Shown: one piece after another, positions 27,667-35,005 of the stretch
How positions within the stretch are numbered: position 1 is the first letter of the stretch
Layout of the letters: each line of letters starts with the position of its first letter
DNA from: Litoreibacter meonggei
GTDB lineage: Bacteria > Pseudomonadota > Alphaproteobacteria > Rhodobacterales > Rhodobacteraceae
DNA: 64,000 nt
Assembly (NCBI RefSeq): GCF_003663885.1
Contig: NZ_RCCE01000003.1
Span: 359,501 to 423,500 of the forward strand
Direction: 5' to 3'
Notes under the pieces: model-generated
What the model was told of the DNA's origin: nothing
Seen by the model: the letters and a program-made list of their open reading frames with translations, nothing else
Databases searched by the model: none
Position numbers and translations under genes: made by a program

Positions 27667-28262
27667 CAGTCAGCCCCCGCCAGTGCGTCGTTATTAATCA
27701 CCGGCAGCTTGTCGGCCTGCCCGAGCAGCGTGACCACCTGACGGATGATCAACTCGATATTCACGAGGATAAGCAGATTCACCCCGACCCAGAGCGCCGC
27801 GTATTGATAGTTGTTCTGGAATTTTGCACCGCATTTTCCGATCTCGATGCCAAAGGGCCAACGCAATGACGACGAACACCCCCGGCCCGACAAGGTGTCG
27901 ACGTGGTTGTTGAGCCCGCGATCCCACGCGATAAAAAGCACCCATAGCGAAATGCCAAGCAGCAGGATGCCTAGCAACTGCGCCAGAAGTCGCGGCAGAG
28001 CGGCTTCCAGCATGTCGATGGCGACGAACCCGCCCTTGCGGTAGGCCAGCGGCGCCACCAGCCCCGTCATCCAAAGCATGCCAAAGCGTGCGCCTTCTTC
28101 GGTCCAGTTGGGGGCGTCGTTCAAGGCGTAGCGGAAAAACACCTGCCCAAGGATAAGGCAGACCATGATCGCCAAGGCGGTGATCCCGATCCAACGGCCC
28201 ATCGCCAAAACGCGGCTATTGACCCAATGAAGCAGACCGGCGGCTGCCAACAGTATCTGCAT
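27666..28262 (-). CDS. dctQ: TRAP transporter small permease (DctQ family)
   Basis: A 198-residue protein with four hydrophobic helices and the DctQ landmarks QVFFRY, the WTEEGARFGMLW stretch, and GGFVAIDML. It forms the membrane complex with DctM. The insert between helices 3 and 4 (about 118-150) contains two Cys and is longer than usual. It is 23 nt after the flavin reductase gene and overlaps dctM, so the enzymes and the importer form one operon. Confidence 0.9.
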   Translation of the reverse strand: MQILLAAAGLLHWVNSRVLAMGRWIGITALAIMVCLILGQVFFRYALNDAPNWTEEGARFGMLWMTGLVAPLAYRKGGFVAIDMLEAALPRLLAQLLGILLLGISLWVLFIAWDRGLNNHVDTLSGRGCSSSLRWPFGIEIGKCGAKFQNNYQYAALWVGVNLLILVNIELIIRQVVTLLGQADKLPVINNDALAGAD

Positions 28263-28285
28263 CTTTTTCCTCCCCCCGACCCTAA

Positions 28286-28801
28286 TCAGTGCGCCGTAAA
28301 ACGCCCCACCTGTCCTTTGTAGAAGGCAAGTGGATCGCCCTCTTCGCGCATCTCGGCGCGGTTTACCTGACCAAGCATGATCACGTGATCGCCGCCCTCA
28401 TAGACGGCAGTTTTTGTGCATTCAAACCGCGCCAGACAGTTCTCTAGCACCGGTACACCTTCCGCGTTCAGCTTCAGATCGCGGTCGTTCAAAGCATAGA
28501 CGTCTTTTGCCACGGCCCAGCACAAATCGTCCTGATCCGCCGACAAGACGTGCACGGCATAGCTCGTGGCGCTCTCGAAATAGGAAAACCTGCGCGAGTT
28601 TTTGTCGGGCGACCACAGCACCAAGGGCGGCGACAGGGAGACCGACGAGAAGCTGTTTGCTGTGATTGCCGCCACGCCGTTTTCGGTGGCCGCCGTCACA
28701 ATTGTCACGCCTGTCGCGAACCGCCCGAACGCGTCACGCAGCAGACGGGTGTTGCTGTCATCCGGCACAAACGCATTCGAAACAGGGGCGTGAAGCGACA
28801 T
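28286..28801 (-). CDS. Flavin reductase (HpaC-like), probable partner of the monooxygenase
   Basis: A 171-residue split-barrel NAD(P)H:FMN reductase. Family signs are FGRFATGVTIVTA, GVAAITANSFSSVSLSPPLVLW, RFSYFESATSYAVHVLSADQ and the terminal GDPLAFYKGQVGRF. It should supply FMNH2 to the LLM-type monooxygenase two genes upstream. In the sulfoquinovose monooxygenase pathway this corresponds to SmoA, whereas classical alkanesulfonate systems use the flavodoxin-like SsuE. The ATG at 28801 overlaps the stop of the aldo-keto reductase by one base, so the two are translationally coupled. Confidence 0.9.
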   Translation of the reverse strand: MSLHAPVSNAFVPDDSNTRLLRDAFGRFATGVTIVTAATENGVAAITANSFSSVSLSPPLVLWSPDKNSRRFSYFESATSYAVHVLSADQDDLCWAVAKDVYALNDRDLKLNAEGVPVLENCLARFECTKTAVYEGGDHVIMLGQVNRAEMREEGDPLAFYKGQVGRFTAH

Positions 28802-29691
28802 CACGCGACCTCCCGACCCAAGGCGGCTTCATAGAGTGAGAACCATGTTTCACGGTCCAACTGCACCTTCAGCGCGTCCGAGATTTTGGCAATGCGCTCC
28901 AAGTTATTGGTCCCCAATACCGGCAATATATTTGCGGGGTGGTGCAGCAAGAAGGCCACGGCAACCGCTGCACGGTCCACGCCTTGGTCCGCCGCAATGG
29001 CGTCCAACCGATCCGCAACATCGCCTTTGCCCGTCATCAGGCCACCCCCGCCAAGCGGTGACCACGCCATGAGCGGCTGACCTTGACGTTGGTGGAATGC
29101 GATATCGCCGTTGGTGAACGGCGCGACCTCGGCCAATGAAATCTCGATCTGGTTGGTGGCCAGTTGCGTCTTCATACCCGCTTGCAAAAGCTCCCAATCA
29201 TAGGGACGGAAATTCGATACGCCGACGCTGCGCACCTTGCCGCTTTGCACAAGATCATCAAGCGCGGCCCCCGTCTCGTTGTGGTCCATCAGCGGATCAG
29301 GGCGGTGGATCAGCAGCAGGTCGATATGGTCGATGCCCATGTCACGCAGGGAGCAATCGACCGAATATTCGATGTGTTTGCGCGATGTGTCATAGTGCTT
29401 TACCCGCGCGTCCGAGTAGCGGCCAGCGGGGGCAACGATATCGCATTTCGTTACAATCTCCATCTTCGCGCGCAGCGACGGGTTCGCCTTTAGCGCCCCG
29501 CCAAGAACGGCCTCCGCGACGTAGCCGCCATAGATGTCGGCTTGGTCGAACGTGGTGATGCCTTGATCCAGACAAGTCTGAATTTTTGCCTCCACATGGG
29601 TAGGGGACGTATCGGCGTCGTCTGCCACGCGCCACATGCCATAGACAAGGCGGCTGAAGGTAAGGTCGGACGTGAGGGAAACGCGATCCAT
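28801..29691 (-). CDS. Aldo-keto reductase (YdhF-like), candidate 6-oxo-sugar reductase
   Basis: A 296-residue NAD(P)H-dependent reductase of the (beta/alpha)8 AKR fold. The tetrad is complete: D49, Y54, K82 and H129 (in ADIYGG, IVTKCD and LLIHRPD). SVGVSNFRP and the C-terminal LGTNNLERI are also typical. The N-terminal pattern LVYGMWR with DDADTSP resembles the YdhF group, to which I believe SmoB of the sulfoquinovose monooxygenase pathway belongs; SmoB reduces 6-oxo-glucose to glucose. ATG at 29691 overlaps the monooxygenase stop by one base. The function is inferred from context. Confidence 0.88.
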   Translation of the reverse strand: MDRVSLTSDLTFSRLVYGMWRVADDADTSPTHVEAKIQTCLDQGITTFDQADIYGGYVAEAVLGGALKANPSLRAKMEIVTKCDIVAPAGRYSDARVKHYDTSRKHIEYSVDCSLRDMGIDHIDLLLIHRPDPLMDHNETGAALDDLVQSGKVRSVGVSNFRPYDWELLQAGMKTQLATNQIEISLAEVAPFTNGDIAFHQRQGQPLMAWSPLGGGGLMTGKGDVADRLDAIAADQGVDRAAVAVAFLLHHPANILPVLGTNNLERIAKISDALKVQLDRETWFSLYEAALGREVA

Positions 29692-30845
29692 TAGCGGCGG
29701 ACTCCTGCGGCAAGTGGGGTTGCGGGGGACGTTGATGGAACGCGGCCATAGGCTTCGGGCAAGGAGCAGGTTTTCATCTGCGGCAGCACGCGGGTCCCGA
29801 AATGTTTGGCCTCGTCGATATGTGGATAGCCCGACAGGATGAACGCACGGATACCCATCTTCTGATACGTCTCCAGCTTGGACAGCACCTGATCGGTCGA
29901 GCCCACGATAGCCGCTCCACAGCCAGAACGCGCACGGCCAACGCCAGTCCACATATGTGGCTCAATATAGCCATGGTCATCGGCCACGTCGCGGTTTTTG
30001 GCTTGGTGACTGACGCCCAAGGACTTGGCATCAAGGGCGCGCTCGCGGATAGTAGCACCCTGATCGTCGTCCAGTTTGGACACGATGTAGTCTGCGTATT
30101 CCTTCGCCTCCGCCTCGGTGTCGCGCACGATGACATGCGTGCGCAGCCCGTAGTCCAGCGTGCGGTTGTGGCGCGCGGCGGCCTCGTTGGCGGCTTTCAT
30201 GCGGCCTCCGAGTTCCTCGATCTTTTCGGGCCACATCAAATAGACGTCGCAATACTCGCCGCACAGCTCCAGCGCGTCGGGGGAGTAGCCGCCGAAATAC
30301 AGCATCGGCCCACCGGTTTGGTATGGGCGCACGGGATCGGTGGTCAGGCCTTTGAAATCGTAGATTTCGCCAGTGTGGTTAATCTCGTCTTGGGTCCACG
30401 CCTGCTTGAGGATTTGCACCACCTCGCGGGAGCGTTGGTAGCGGTAGGGGCTTGGCTCTTTTTGGCCCGGGAAGTCGGAGGAGATGATGTTAACCGTCAG
30501 CCGCCCTTCCAACATGTGATCAAGCGTAGCCAGCGTGCGGGCCAGCATGATCGGCTGCATCTCACCGCAGCGCACGGCGGCCAGCAGGTTGATCTTGGAT
30601 GTGATTGGGGCGCAGCCTGCAACGAAGCTCAGCGTGTCTTGGCCGACTTGATAGGACGACGGGCAAAGGATGTTGCGAAAGCCTTGATCTTCGGCGGTTT
30701 TCACGATGTCCGAGCAATGCGCCCAAGACGATCGAAGATCGCCGTCTGGCACACCCAAAAACTGATAGTCATCAGAGCACAGGGCCGAGAACCAAGAGAC
30801 CTCTGCCGCGTTCAAATCTGGTGATGTCACCGGAACAACTGTCAT
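29691..30845 (-). CDS. FMNH2-dependent monooxygenase, SsuD-like LLM family (candidate sulfosugar monooxygenase)
   Basis: A 384-residue luciferase-like monooxygenase. It follows SsuD of E. coli along its length: PMLYFGGYS, YLMWPEKIEEL, YGLRTHVIVRDTEAEA, MWTGVGRARSGCGAAIVG and FILSGYPHIDEA match the SsuD segments, including the Arg region before CGAAIVG that is essential in SsuD. Such enzymes cleave the C-S bond of sulfonates with O2 and FMNH2, giving an aldehyde and sulfite. With the flavin reductase and the AKR it reproduces the SmoC-SmoB-SmoA enzyme set. A strong GGGAGGA site precedes the ATG. It is the first gene of the operon, divergent from gntR. Confidence 0.92.
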   Translation of the reverse strand: MTVVPVTSPDLNAAEVSWFSALCSDDYQFLGVPDGDLRSSWAHCSDIVKTAEDQGFRNILCPSSYQVGQDTLSFVAGCAPITSKINLLAAVRCGEMQPIMLARTLATLDHMLEGRLTVNIISSDFPGQKEPSPYRYQRSREVVQILKQAWTQDEINHTGEIYDFKGLTTDPVRPYQTGGPMLYFGGYSPDALELCGEYCDVYLMWPEKIEELGGRMKAANEAAARHNRTLDYGLRTHVIVRDTEAEAKEYADYIVSKLDDDQGATIRERALDAKSLGVSHQAKNRDVADDHGYIEPHMWTGVGRARSGCGAAIVGSTDQVLSKLETYQKMGIRAFILSGYPHIDEAKHFGTRVLPQMKTCSLPEAYGRVPSTSPATPLAAGVRR

Positions 30846-30880
30846 GTGATTCCTCCCAAAACCCCGTCGCAATTTCTTCT

Positions 30881-30930
30881 TGCGTAACGCTGTCCTTGAT
30901 GTAGATCAATGGGGTATCAATTTTTACGCA
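30881..30930. promoter_or_regulatory. Candidate GntR operator in the divergent promoter region
   Basis: The 101-nt gap between the monooxygenase gene and the regulator contains a palindrome, TTGAT-GTAG-ATCAA (30896-30909), nested between the arms TGCGTAA (30881-30887) and TTACGCA (30924-30930). Both are seen directly. A role as binding site for the adjacent GntR/UTRA protein is inference. Confidence 0.4.
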
Positions 30931-30946
30931 CGGAGGCGGCCCGCAG

Positions 30947-31657
30947 ATGTATGAGCGTCACGACAGCCCAGCCGCCCTTCCGATTTACGCTCAGGTCAGC
31001 GAAGTATTGATCCGCGAGATTGCGTCAGGACGGTTGGCGGATGGTCAACGATTGCCGCCAGAACGGCAGCTGGCCGCAGCGCATCAAGTGACCGTTCGCA
31101 CCCTGCGAAAGTCCCTGAAAATGCTGGAGAACAAGGGGCTTCTGGAACGCGTTCAAGGCTCGGGTAACTACGTCAGGTCCAATCCTGAAGCGCAGAGTAT
31201 CTATTCGATGTTCCGGATTGAACTTCTGGCGGGGGGCGGACTGCCGACGGCGAAGTTTTTGGACATATGCGAGTGTGAGAAACCTGCGGAGCTGCCAAAA
31301 TTTGGCACATCCAAACACGCGACGCGTATGCGGCGATTGCGGTTTCTCAACAAGGTGCCGGCGGCCCTGGAGGAAATATGGCTCGACGCGGACAGCGGAG
31401 CTGTGCTGCCGGAACAGGCGTCGGATTCTCTTTATCACTACTATCAGGTGAAGCTTGGCTTCTGGATCACGCGGGCCGAAGACTACGTCAGCATAGGGCA
31501 GACGCCGGACTGGACGCCGCCCGAGTTTGGCAAGACCGCTGGCGCGACAACAGGCTTTATCGAGCGTTTGAGCTGGGAGCAAAAACCGCGCCCCGTCGAG
31601 TATTCGCGCACTTGGTTTGACACTGACACCGCACGATATGTGCAACGACTGAAATAG
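30947..31657 (+). CDS. GntR-family regulator with UTRA domain (HutC type)
   Basis: A 236-residue transcription factor. The winged-helix domain (about 10-78) contains YAQVSEVLIREIASGRL, LPPERQLA and RTLRKSLKMLENKGLLERVQGSGNYV. The UTRA ligand-binding domain follows (about 90-232), with RMRRLRF, EEIWLD and ERLSWEQ. HutC-type proteins are mostly repressors released by a small metabolite, often a sugar phosphate or pathway intermediate. It probably controls the divergent monooxygenase-TRAP operon and its own operon with the Gfo/Idh/MocA gene 10 nt downstream. Confidence 0.92.
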   Translation: MYERHDSPAALPIYAQVSEVLIREIASGRLADGQRLPPERQLAAAHQVTVRTLRKSLKMLENKGLLERVQGSGNYVRSNPEAQSIYSMFRIELLAGGGLPTAKFLDICECEKPAELPKFGTSKHATRMRRLRFLNKVPAALEEIWLDADSGAVLPEQASDSLYHYYQVKLGFWITRAEDYVSIGQTPDWTPPEFGKTAGATTGFIERLSWEQKPRPVEYSRTWFDTDTARYVQRLK

Positions 31658-31667
31658 GGAATTCGAC

Positions 31668-32774
31668 ATGGCTCAACAGGTCAATTACGGCGTCATTGGA
31701 TGTGGCATGATGGGGCAAGAGCACCTTCGCAACATCGCGCTTCTGCCTGACACACGCGTGTCCGCGATCTTCGAGCCGGATGCGGAGATGGCGGCGGAGA
31801 CCTTGGAATTTGCGCCGACCGCAACCGTTGTGGACAGCATTGACGCGCTGTTGGAAGTGGCGGATCTGGACTGCATCCTGATCGTCAGCCCCAACTTCCG
31901 GCATGTCGAGCAACTGGAGGCCTTGGCCGAAAAACGCCCCCTGCCCGTTTTGGTCGAAAAGCCCCTGTTCACCGACCCGAACGACGTCCAACGTATGGAA
32001 GCGTTTCGCGCGCGCTACCCCGCACCCGTTTGGGTGGCGATGGAGTATCGCTACATGCCACCCATCGCCGCATTCTTGGCAGAAGCAGCCGACGCCACGG
32101 GCGGGGTCAAAATGCTGACAATCCGAGAGCACCGCTTCCCGTTCCTGCCCAAGGTTGGTGACTGGAACCGGTTCAACCGCAACACCGGCGGCACCTTTGT
32201 CGAGAAATGCTGCCATTTCTTCGACTTGATGCGTCTGGTGATCGGGTCCGACCCTGTCCGCGTCATGGCGTCGGGGGGACAAGATGTGAACCACTTGGAC
32301 GAGACTTATGACGGCGAGACTCCGGACATTTTCGACAATGGCTATGTGATCGTGGATTTCGAATCCGGTGCGCGCGCCGTTCTGGAACTGTGCATGTTTG
32401 CCGAAGGTGCACGCTACCAAGAGGAAGTGTCCGCCCTTGGGCCAAGGGGCAAGATCGAGGCATTCGTACCCGGCCCCGATCGTTTCTGGCCGGAGCATTT
32501 GGGTGCCGCGCCCGTTCCTCAAGTGATTATCAGCCCGCGCGATCCGAAGGGCCCGTATGTGCGTGACGTTCCAGTGGACCCGACCATTCTAGATGCAGGC
32601 GATCACAACGGATCAACGTTCTACCAGCACCAAGGCTTCGTCGATCTGGTCCGTGGCATTCGCAGCGCGCCGGAGGTGGATCTGAATGACGGTATGATAG
32701 CGGTCATCATGGGGATGGCCGCCCAGACATCGATGAATGAGCACCGTGCGGTCCGTATCGACGAGTTCACCTAG
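31668..32774 (+). CDS. Gfo/Idh/MocA family enzyme, candidate NAD-dependent sulfoquinovosidase (GH188 type)
   Basis: A 368-residue protein. The Rossmann part starts GVIGCGMMGQEHLRN (8-22), and EKP is at 97-99 in VLVEKPLF. The C-terminal substrate domain has DWNRFNRNTGG and VEKCCHFFDLMRL (178-190, with K180 and H183), typical of the catalytic face. Most relatives oxidise a sugar hydroxyl with NAD(P)+. Some (GH188) use bound NAD+ transiently to cleave sulfoquinovosides; I suggest this role because of the adjacent sulfonate monooxygenase set. An ordinary sugar or inositol dehydrogenase remains possible. Confidence 0.85.
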   Translation: MAQQVNYGVIGCGMMGQEHLRNIALLPDTRVSAIFEPDAEMAAETLEFAPTATVVDSIDALLEVADLDCILIVSPNFRHVEQLEALAEKRPLPVLVEKPLFTDPNDVQRMEAFRARYPAPVWVAMEYRYMPPIAAFLAEAADATGGVKMLTIREHRFPFLPKVGDWNRFNRNTGGTFVEKCCHFFDLMRLVIGSDPVRVMASGGQDVNHLDETYDGETPDIFDNGYVIVDFESGARAVLELCMFAEGARYQEEVSALGPRGKIEAFVPGPDRFWPEHLGAAPVPQVIISPRDPKGPYVRDVPVDPTILDAGDHNGSTFYQHQGFVDLVRGIRSAPEVDLNDGMIAVIMGMAAQTSMNEHRAVRIDEFT

Positions 32775-32859
32775 ACGCGCTGCACAGTTTCTCTGCGTTC
32801 ACCAAGGTTGCTCTGTCCATGCGACCGAATAAACTGGCTTGCAAAGAGGAGCTCCAGCA

Positions 32860-33441
32860 ATGCAGAAAATTCAGTCACAGGGCATCCATCATATTACGTT
32901 GATGGGCGCTGACAGGCAGACATCGATTGATTTCTGGGAAGGCGTGTTGGGAATGCCCTTCGTATTCGAACAGCCCAATCTGGATGACCCAAACGAAGAC
33001 CACTTGTATTTCGACCCCGGCGACGGGCGGTTGATCACCATCTTCACCAATGAGACCCGCACGCGCGCGCATGGCCGCACGCCGACTGATGCTGGATGTG
33101 TGCATCATCTGGCAATCAACGTCAGCCTCGCCACTTTCCGCCAAATCGAGATTCGCCTGAACGACCGTGCCATCCCGCATTCCGGCCATAAAGATCGGGG
33201 CTTCATGGATAGCATCTATTTCAAAGATCCGCTTGGCTTCTTGATCGAATGTGCCTGCTACAAGTTTGAGCCACCCCTCGGATGCACCCACGCAGACGTG
33301 ATGATCCAAGCCCATAAACTGCGTTTGAAAGCCGGTGATGACAGTATCGGTGAAATCCATCTTGCGGATGCGATTGAGGTGCTCGTCGCTCGCTCACAAG
33401 ACTCGCTCTCGACCGACCGCAGCCCGAAGGCGCCTTATTAG
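32860..33441 (+). CDS. VOC (glyoxalase/dioxygenase) superfamily protein
   Basis: A 193-residue two-module VOC protein. The likely metal ligands are in GIHHITLMG, in CVHHLAINV, and Glu in GFLIECACYK, an H-H-E set as in type I extradiol dioxygenases and related enzymes. The region after about residue 140 is a tail without clear fold. The start at 32860 has an AGAGGAG site. It follows the Gfo/Idh/MocA gene by 85 nt on the same strand, so it may or may not belong to the same transcript. Its reaction cannot be read from sequence. Its 3' end overlaps the convergent RluA gene by 4 nt. Confidence 0.75.
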   Translation: MQKIQSQGIHHITLMGADRQTSIDFWEGVLGMPFVFEQPNLDDPNEDHLYFDPGDGRLITIFTNETRTRAHGRTPTDAGCVHHLAINVSLATFRQIEIRLNDRAIPHSGHKDRGFMDSIYFKDPLGFLIECACYKFEPPLGCTHADVMIQAHKLRLKAGDDSIGEIHLADAIEVLVARSQDSLSTDRSPKAPY

Positions 33442-34085
33442 AACGGCACTTTTGCTTTAAACTCGACAGCCCTGCCCCCTTGCGGATGGCGTAGTTTGAG
33501 GCTTTCGGCATGCAACATCATGCGCGGATACAAGTCGGCATCATCGGAGTAGAACGGATCGCCTAGAATGGGATGGCCCATGGCTTGCATATGCACTCTG
33601 AGTTGGTGCGAGCGCCCAGTATGCGGTGAAAGCCGCATCCTCGTGGTTCCGTCCTTCACTGCGCCGCGACGCCACTGCGTAACCGCCTGCTTGCCATGCT
33701 CAAAGTTCACATGTTGAAGCGGCCTGTTCGGCCAGTCGACAACCATAGGCAAATGGATTTCACCTGTCTTACCCTGCACTTCGCCATGCACCAAAGCCAT
33801 GTATGTTTTCTTGGTGTGGCGGCGCTCGAACTGAAGCCCCAAATGCCGCTGCGCCGATTTCGTCAGCGCAAAAACCATGACGCCAGACGTGTCTCTATCT
33901 AGGCGGTGAACAAGTAGTGCCGTCGGGAAAACCTGTTGAGCACGCGATATCAGGCAGTCGGCTAAATGCGGTCCTTTTCCAGGCACCGACAATAGACCTG
34001 CGGGCTTATTGACCAACAAAAGCTCGGAATCCTCGTGGATCACATCCAATGGATCGGAGGGCGGACTATAGTCGCTACTTATCAC
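33438..34085 (-). CDS. RluA-family RNA pseudouridine synthase
   Basis: A 215-residue enzyme with the catalytic HRLDRDTSG (nucleophile D63), preceded by LLVNKPAGLLSVPG and followed by the PHTGRSHQLRVHM motif. No S4 domain exists, as in the short RluA type that acts on U32 of tRNA and U746 of 23S rRNA. The start is a GTG at 34085 that overlaps the 3' end of rarD by 11 nt, so the two are probably coupled. The exact target is uncertain. Confidence 0.87.
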   Translation of the reverse strand: MISSDYSPPSDPLDVIHEDSELLLVNKPAGLLSVPGKGPHLADCLISRAQQVFPTALLVHRLDRDTSGVMVFALTKSAQRHLGLQFERRHTKKTYMALVHGEVQGKTGEIHLPMVVDWPNRPLQHVNFEHGKQAVTQWRRGAVKDGTTRMRLSPHTGRSHQLRVHMQAMGHPILGDPFYSDDADLYPRMMLHAESLKLRHPQGGRAVEFKAKVPF

Positions 34086-34986
34086 GGTTTCGCACCATAG
34101 AGTATGTGTACAGAACCAGTGCAGCCCAGATCATCGGAAATGCAATGCCCCGTGCTGTCCCGAACGGCTCGCCGAAGACAAACACCGCCACAATAAAGAT
34201 CATTGTCGGGGCAATATACTGAAGGATCGCGATGGTAGACAGCCGCAACCGTTTGGCACCATTGGCATAAAGCATCAGGGGAACGGACGTGACGACGCCG
34301 CATCCTAACAACAACCACATGTCAGTCGAAAAATGGCTTTCCCCGGTCCCGCCAAGATAGGCCCAATACCCTATGGCCGGGATCGACAAAATCAAAACTT
34401 CCAGCAAGAATCCTTGGTTTGGGCCAATGGGCAGGGACTTCTTGAAGAACGCGTAGAAACCCCATGTCACAGTCAAACCGATCGCCGCAAGCGGCAAGCG
34501 ACCTGCATCAACGGTAAGGACAACCACAGCCGCAAAGGCGAGTGCAATCGCGGCCCATTGCAGGCGTGTTAGACGTTCTTTTAGCAACGCAAAGCCGAGG
34601 AACACCGAAAACAGGGGGTTAATGTAATAACCGAGTGCTGCGTCCAATGTGTGATTGGTACTGATAGCCCACAAATATATACCCCAATTTACCGAGATCA
34701 GCGCCGCTGTTACGCATCCCATAGCAAGTATTTTGGGCGAGGTTAGAGCCTCTTTTATGTCCTTTGTGCGCCCGAGAAAAATCAACACCAATCCGGCGAC
34801 CGGGATCGACCAGATCACACGGTGGGCAACCACCTCGGCTGCCGACACATGCGAGAGCGCCTTCATGTAGAGCGGAAGAAACCCCCACAGGAAATACGCT
34901 GAGACGGCAAATGCCAACCCTGCGGGGCTGTCGTCCGATTGAGCGGGAATATCATTAAAACGGGCCATGGTCTCATTCATCACCAT
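34075..34986 (-). CDS. rarD: RarD protein, EamA/DMT-superfamily transporter
   Basis: A 303-residue inner-membrane protein with ten hydrophobic segments. The start of the domain, SAYFLWGFLPLYMKAL, and SVNWGIYLWAI, LGYYINPLFSVFLG and ERLTRLQW are characteristic of the RarD subgroup. Substrate is unknown; the name derives from a chloramphenicol phenotype in Pseudomonas. Several ATGs lie near the start (34986, 34980, 34968), so the N-terminus is uncertain by a few residues. It follows the betaine-type operon by 19 nt on the same strand. Confidence 0.85.
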   Translation of the reverse strand: MVMNETMARFNDIPAQSDDSPAGLAFAVSAYFLWGFLPLYMKALSHVSAAEVVAHRVIWSIPVAGLVLIFLGRTKDIKEALTSPKILAMGCVTAALISVNWGIYLWAISTNHTLDAALGYYINPLFSVFLGFALLKERLTRLQWAAIALAFAAVVVLTVDAGRLPLAAIGLTVTWGFYAFFKKSLPIGPNQGFLLEVLILSIPAIGYWAYLGGTGESHFSTDMWLLLGCGVVTSVPLMLYANGAKRLRLSTIAILQYIAPTMIFIVAVFVFGEPFGTARGIAFPMIWAALVLYTYSMVRNRDK

Positions 34987-35005
34987 GGCCCGACAGTTGC
35001 AAGGC

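Noticed and set aside
26806-27741. A 311-codon plus-strand frame rich in His, Asp, Arg and Gln
   Set aside because: Antisense to dctM; the composition is that of a reversed membrane protein.
29802-30824. A 340-codon plus-strand frame
   Set aside because: Antisense to the SsuD-like monooxygenase, which aligns over its full length with its family.
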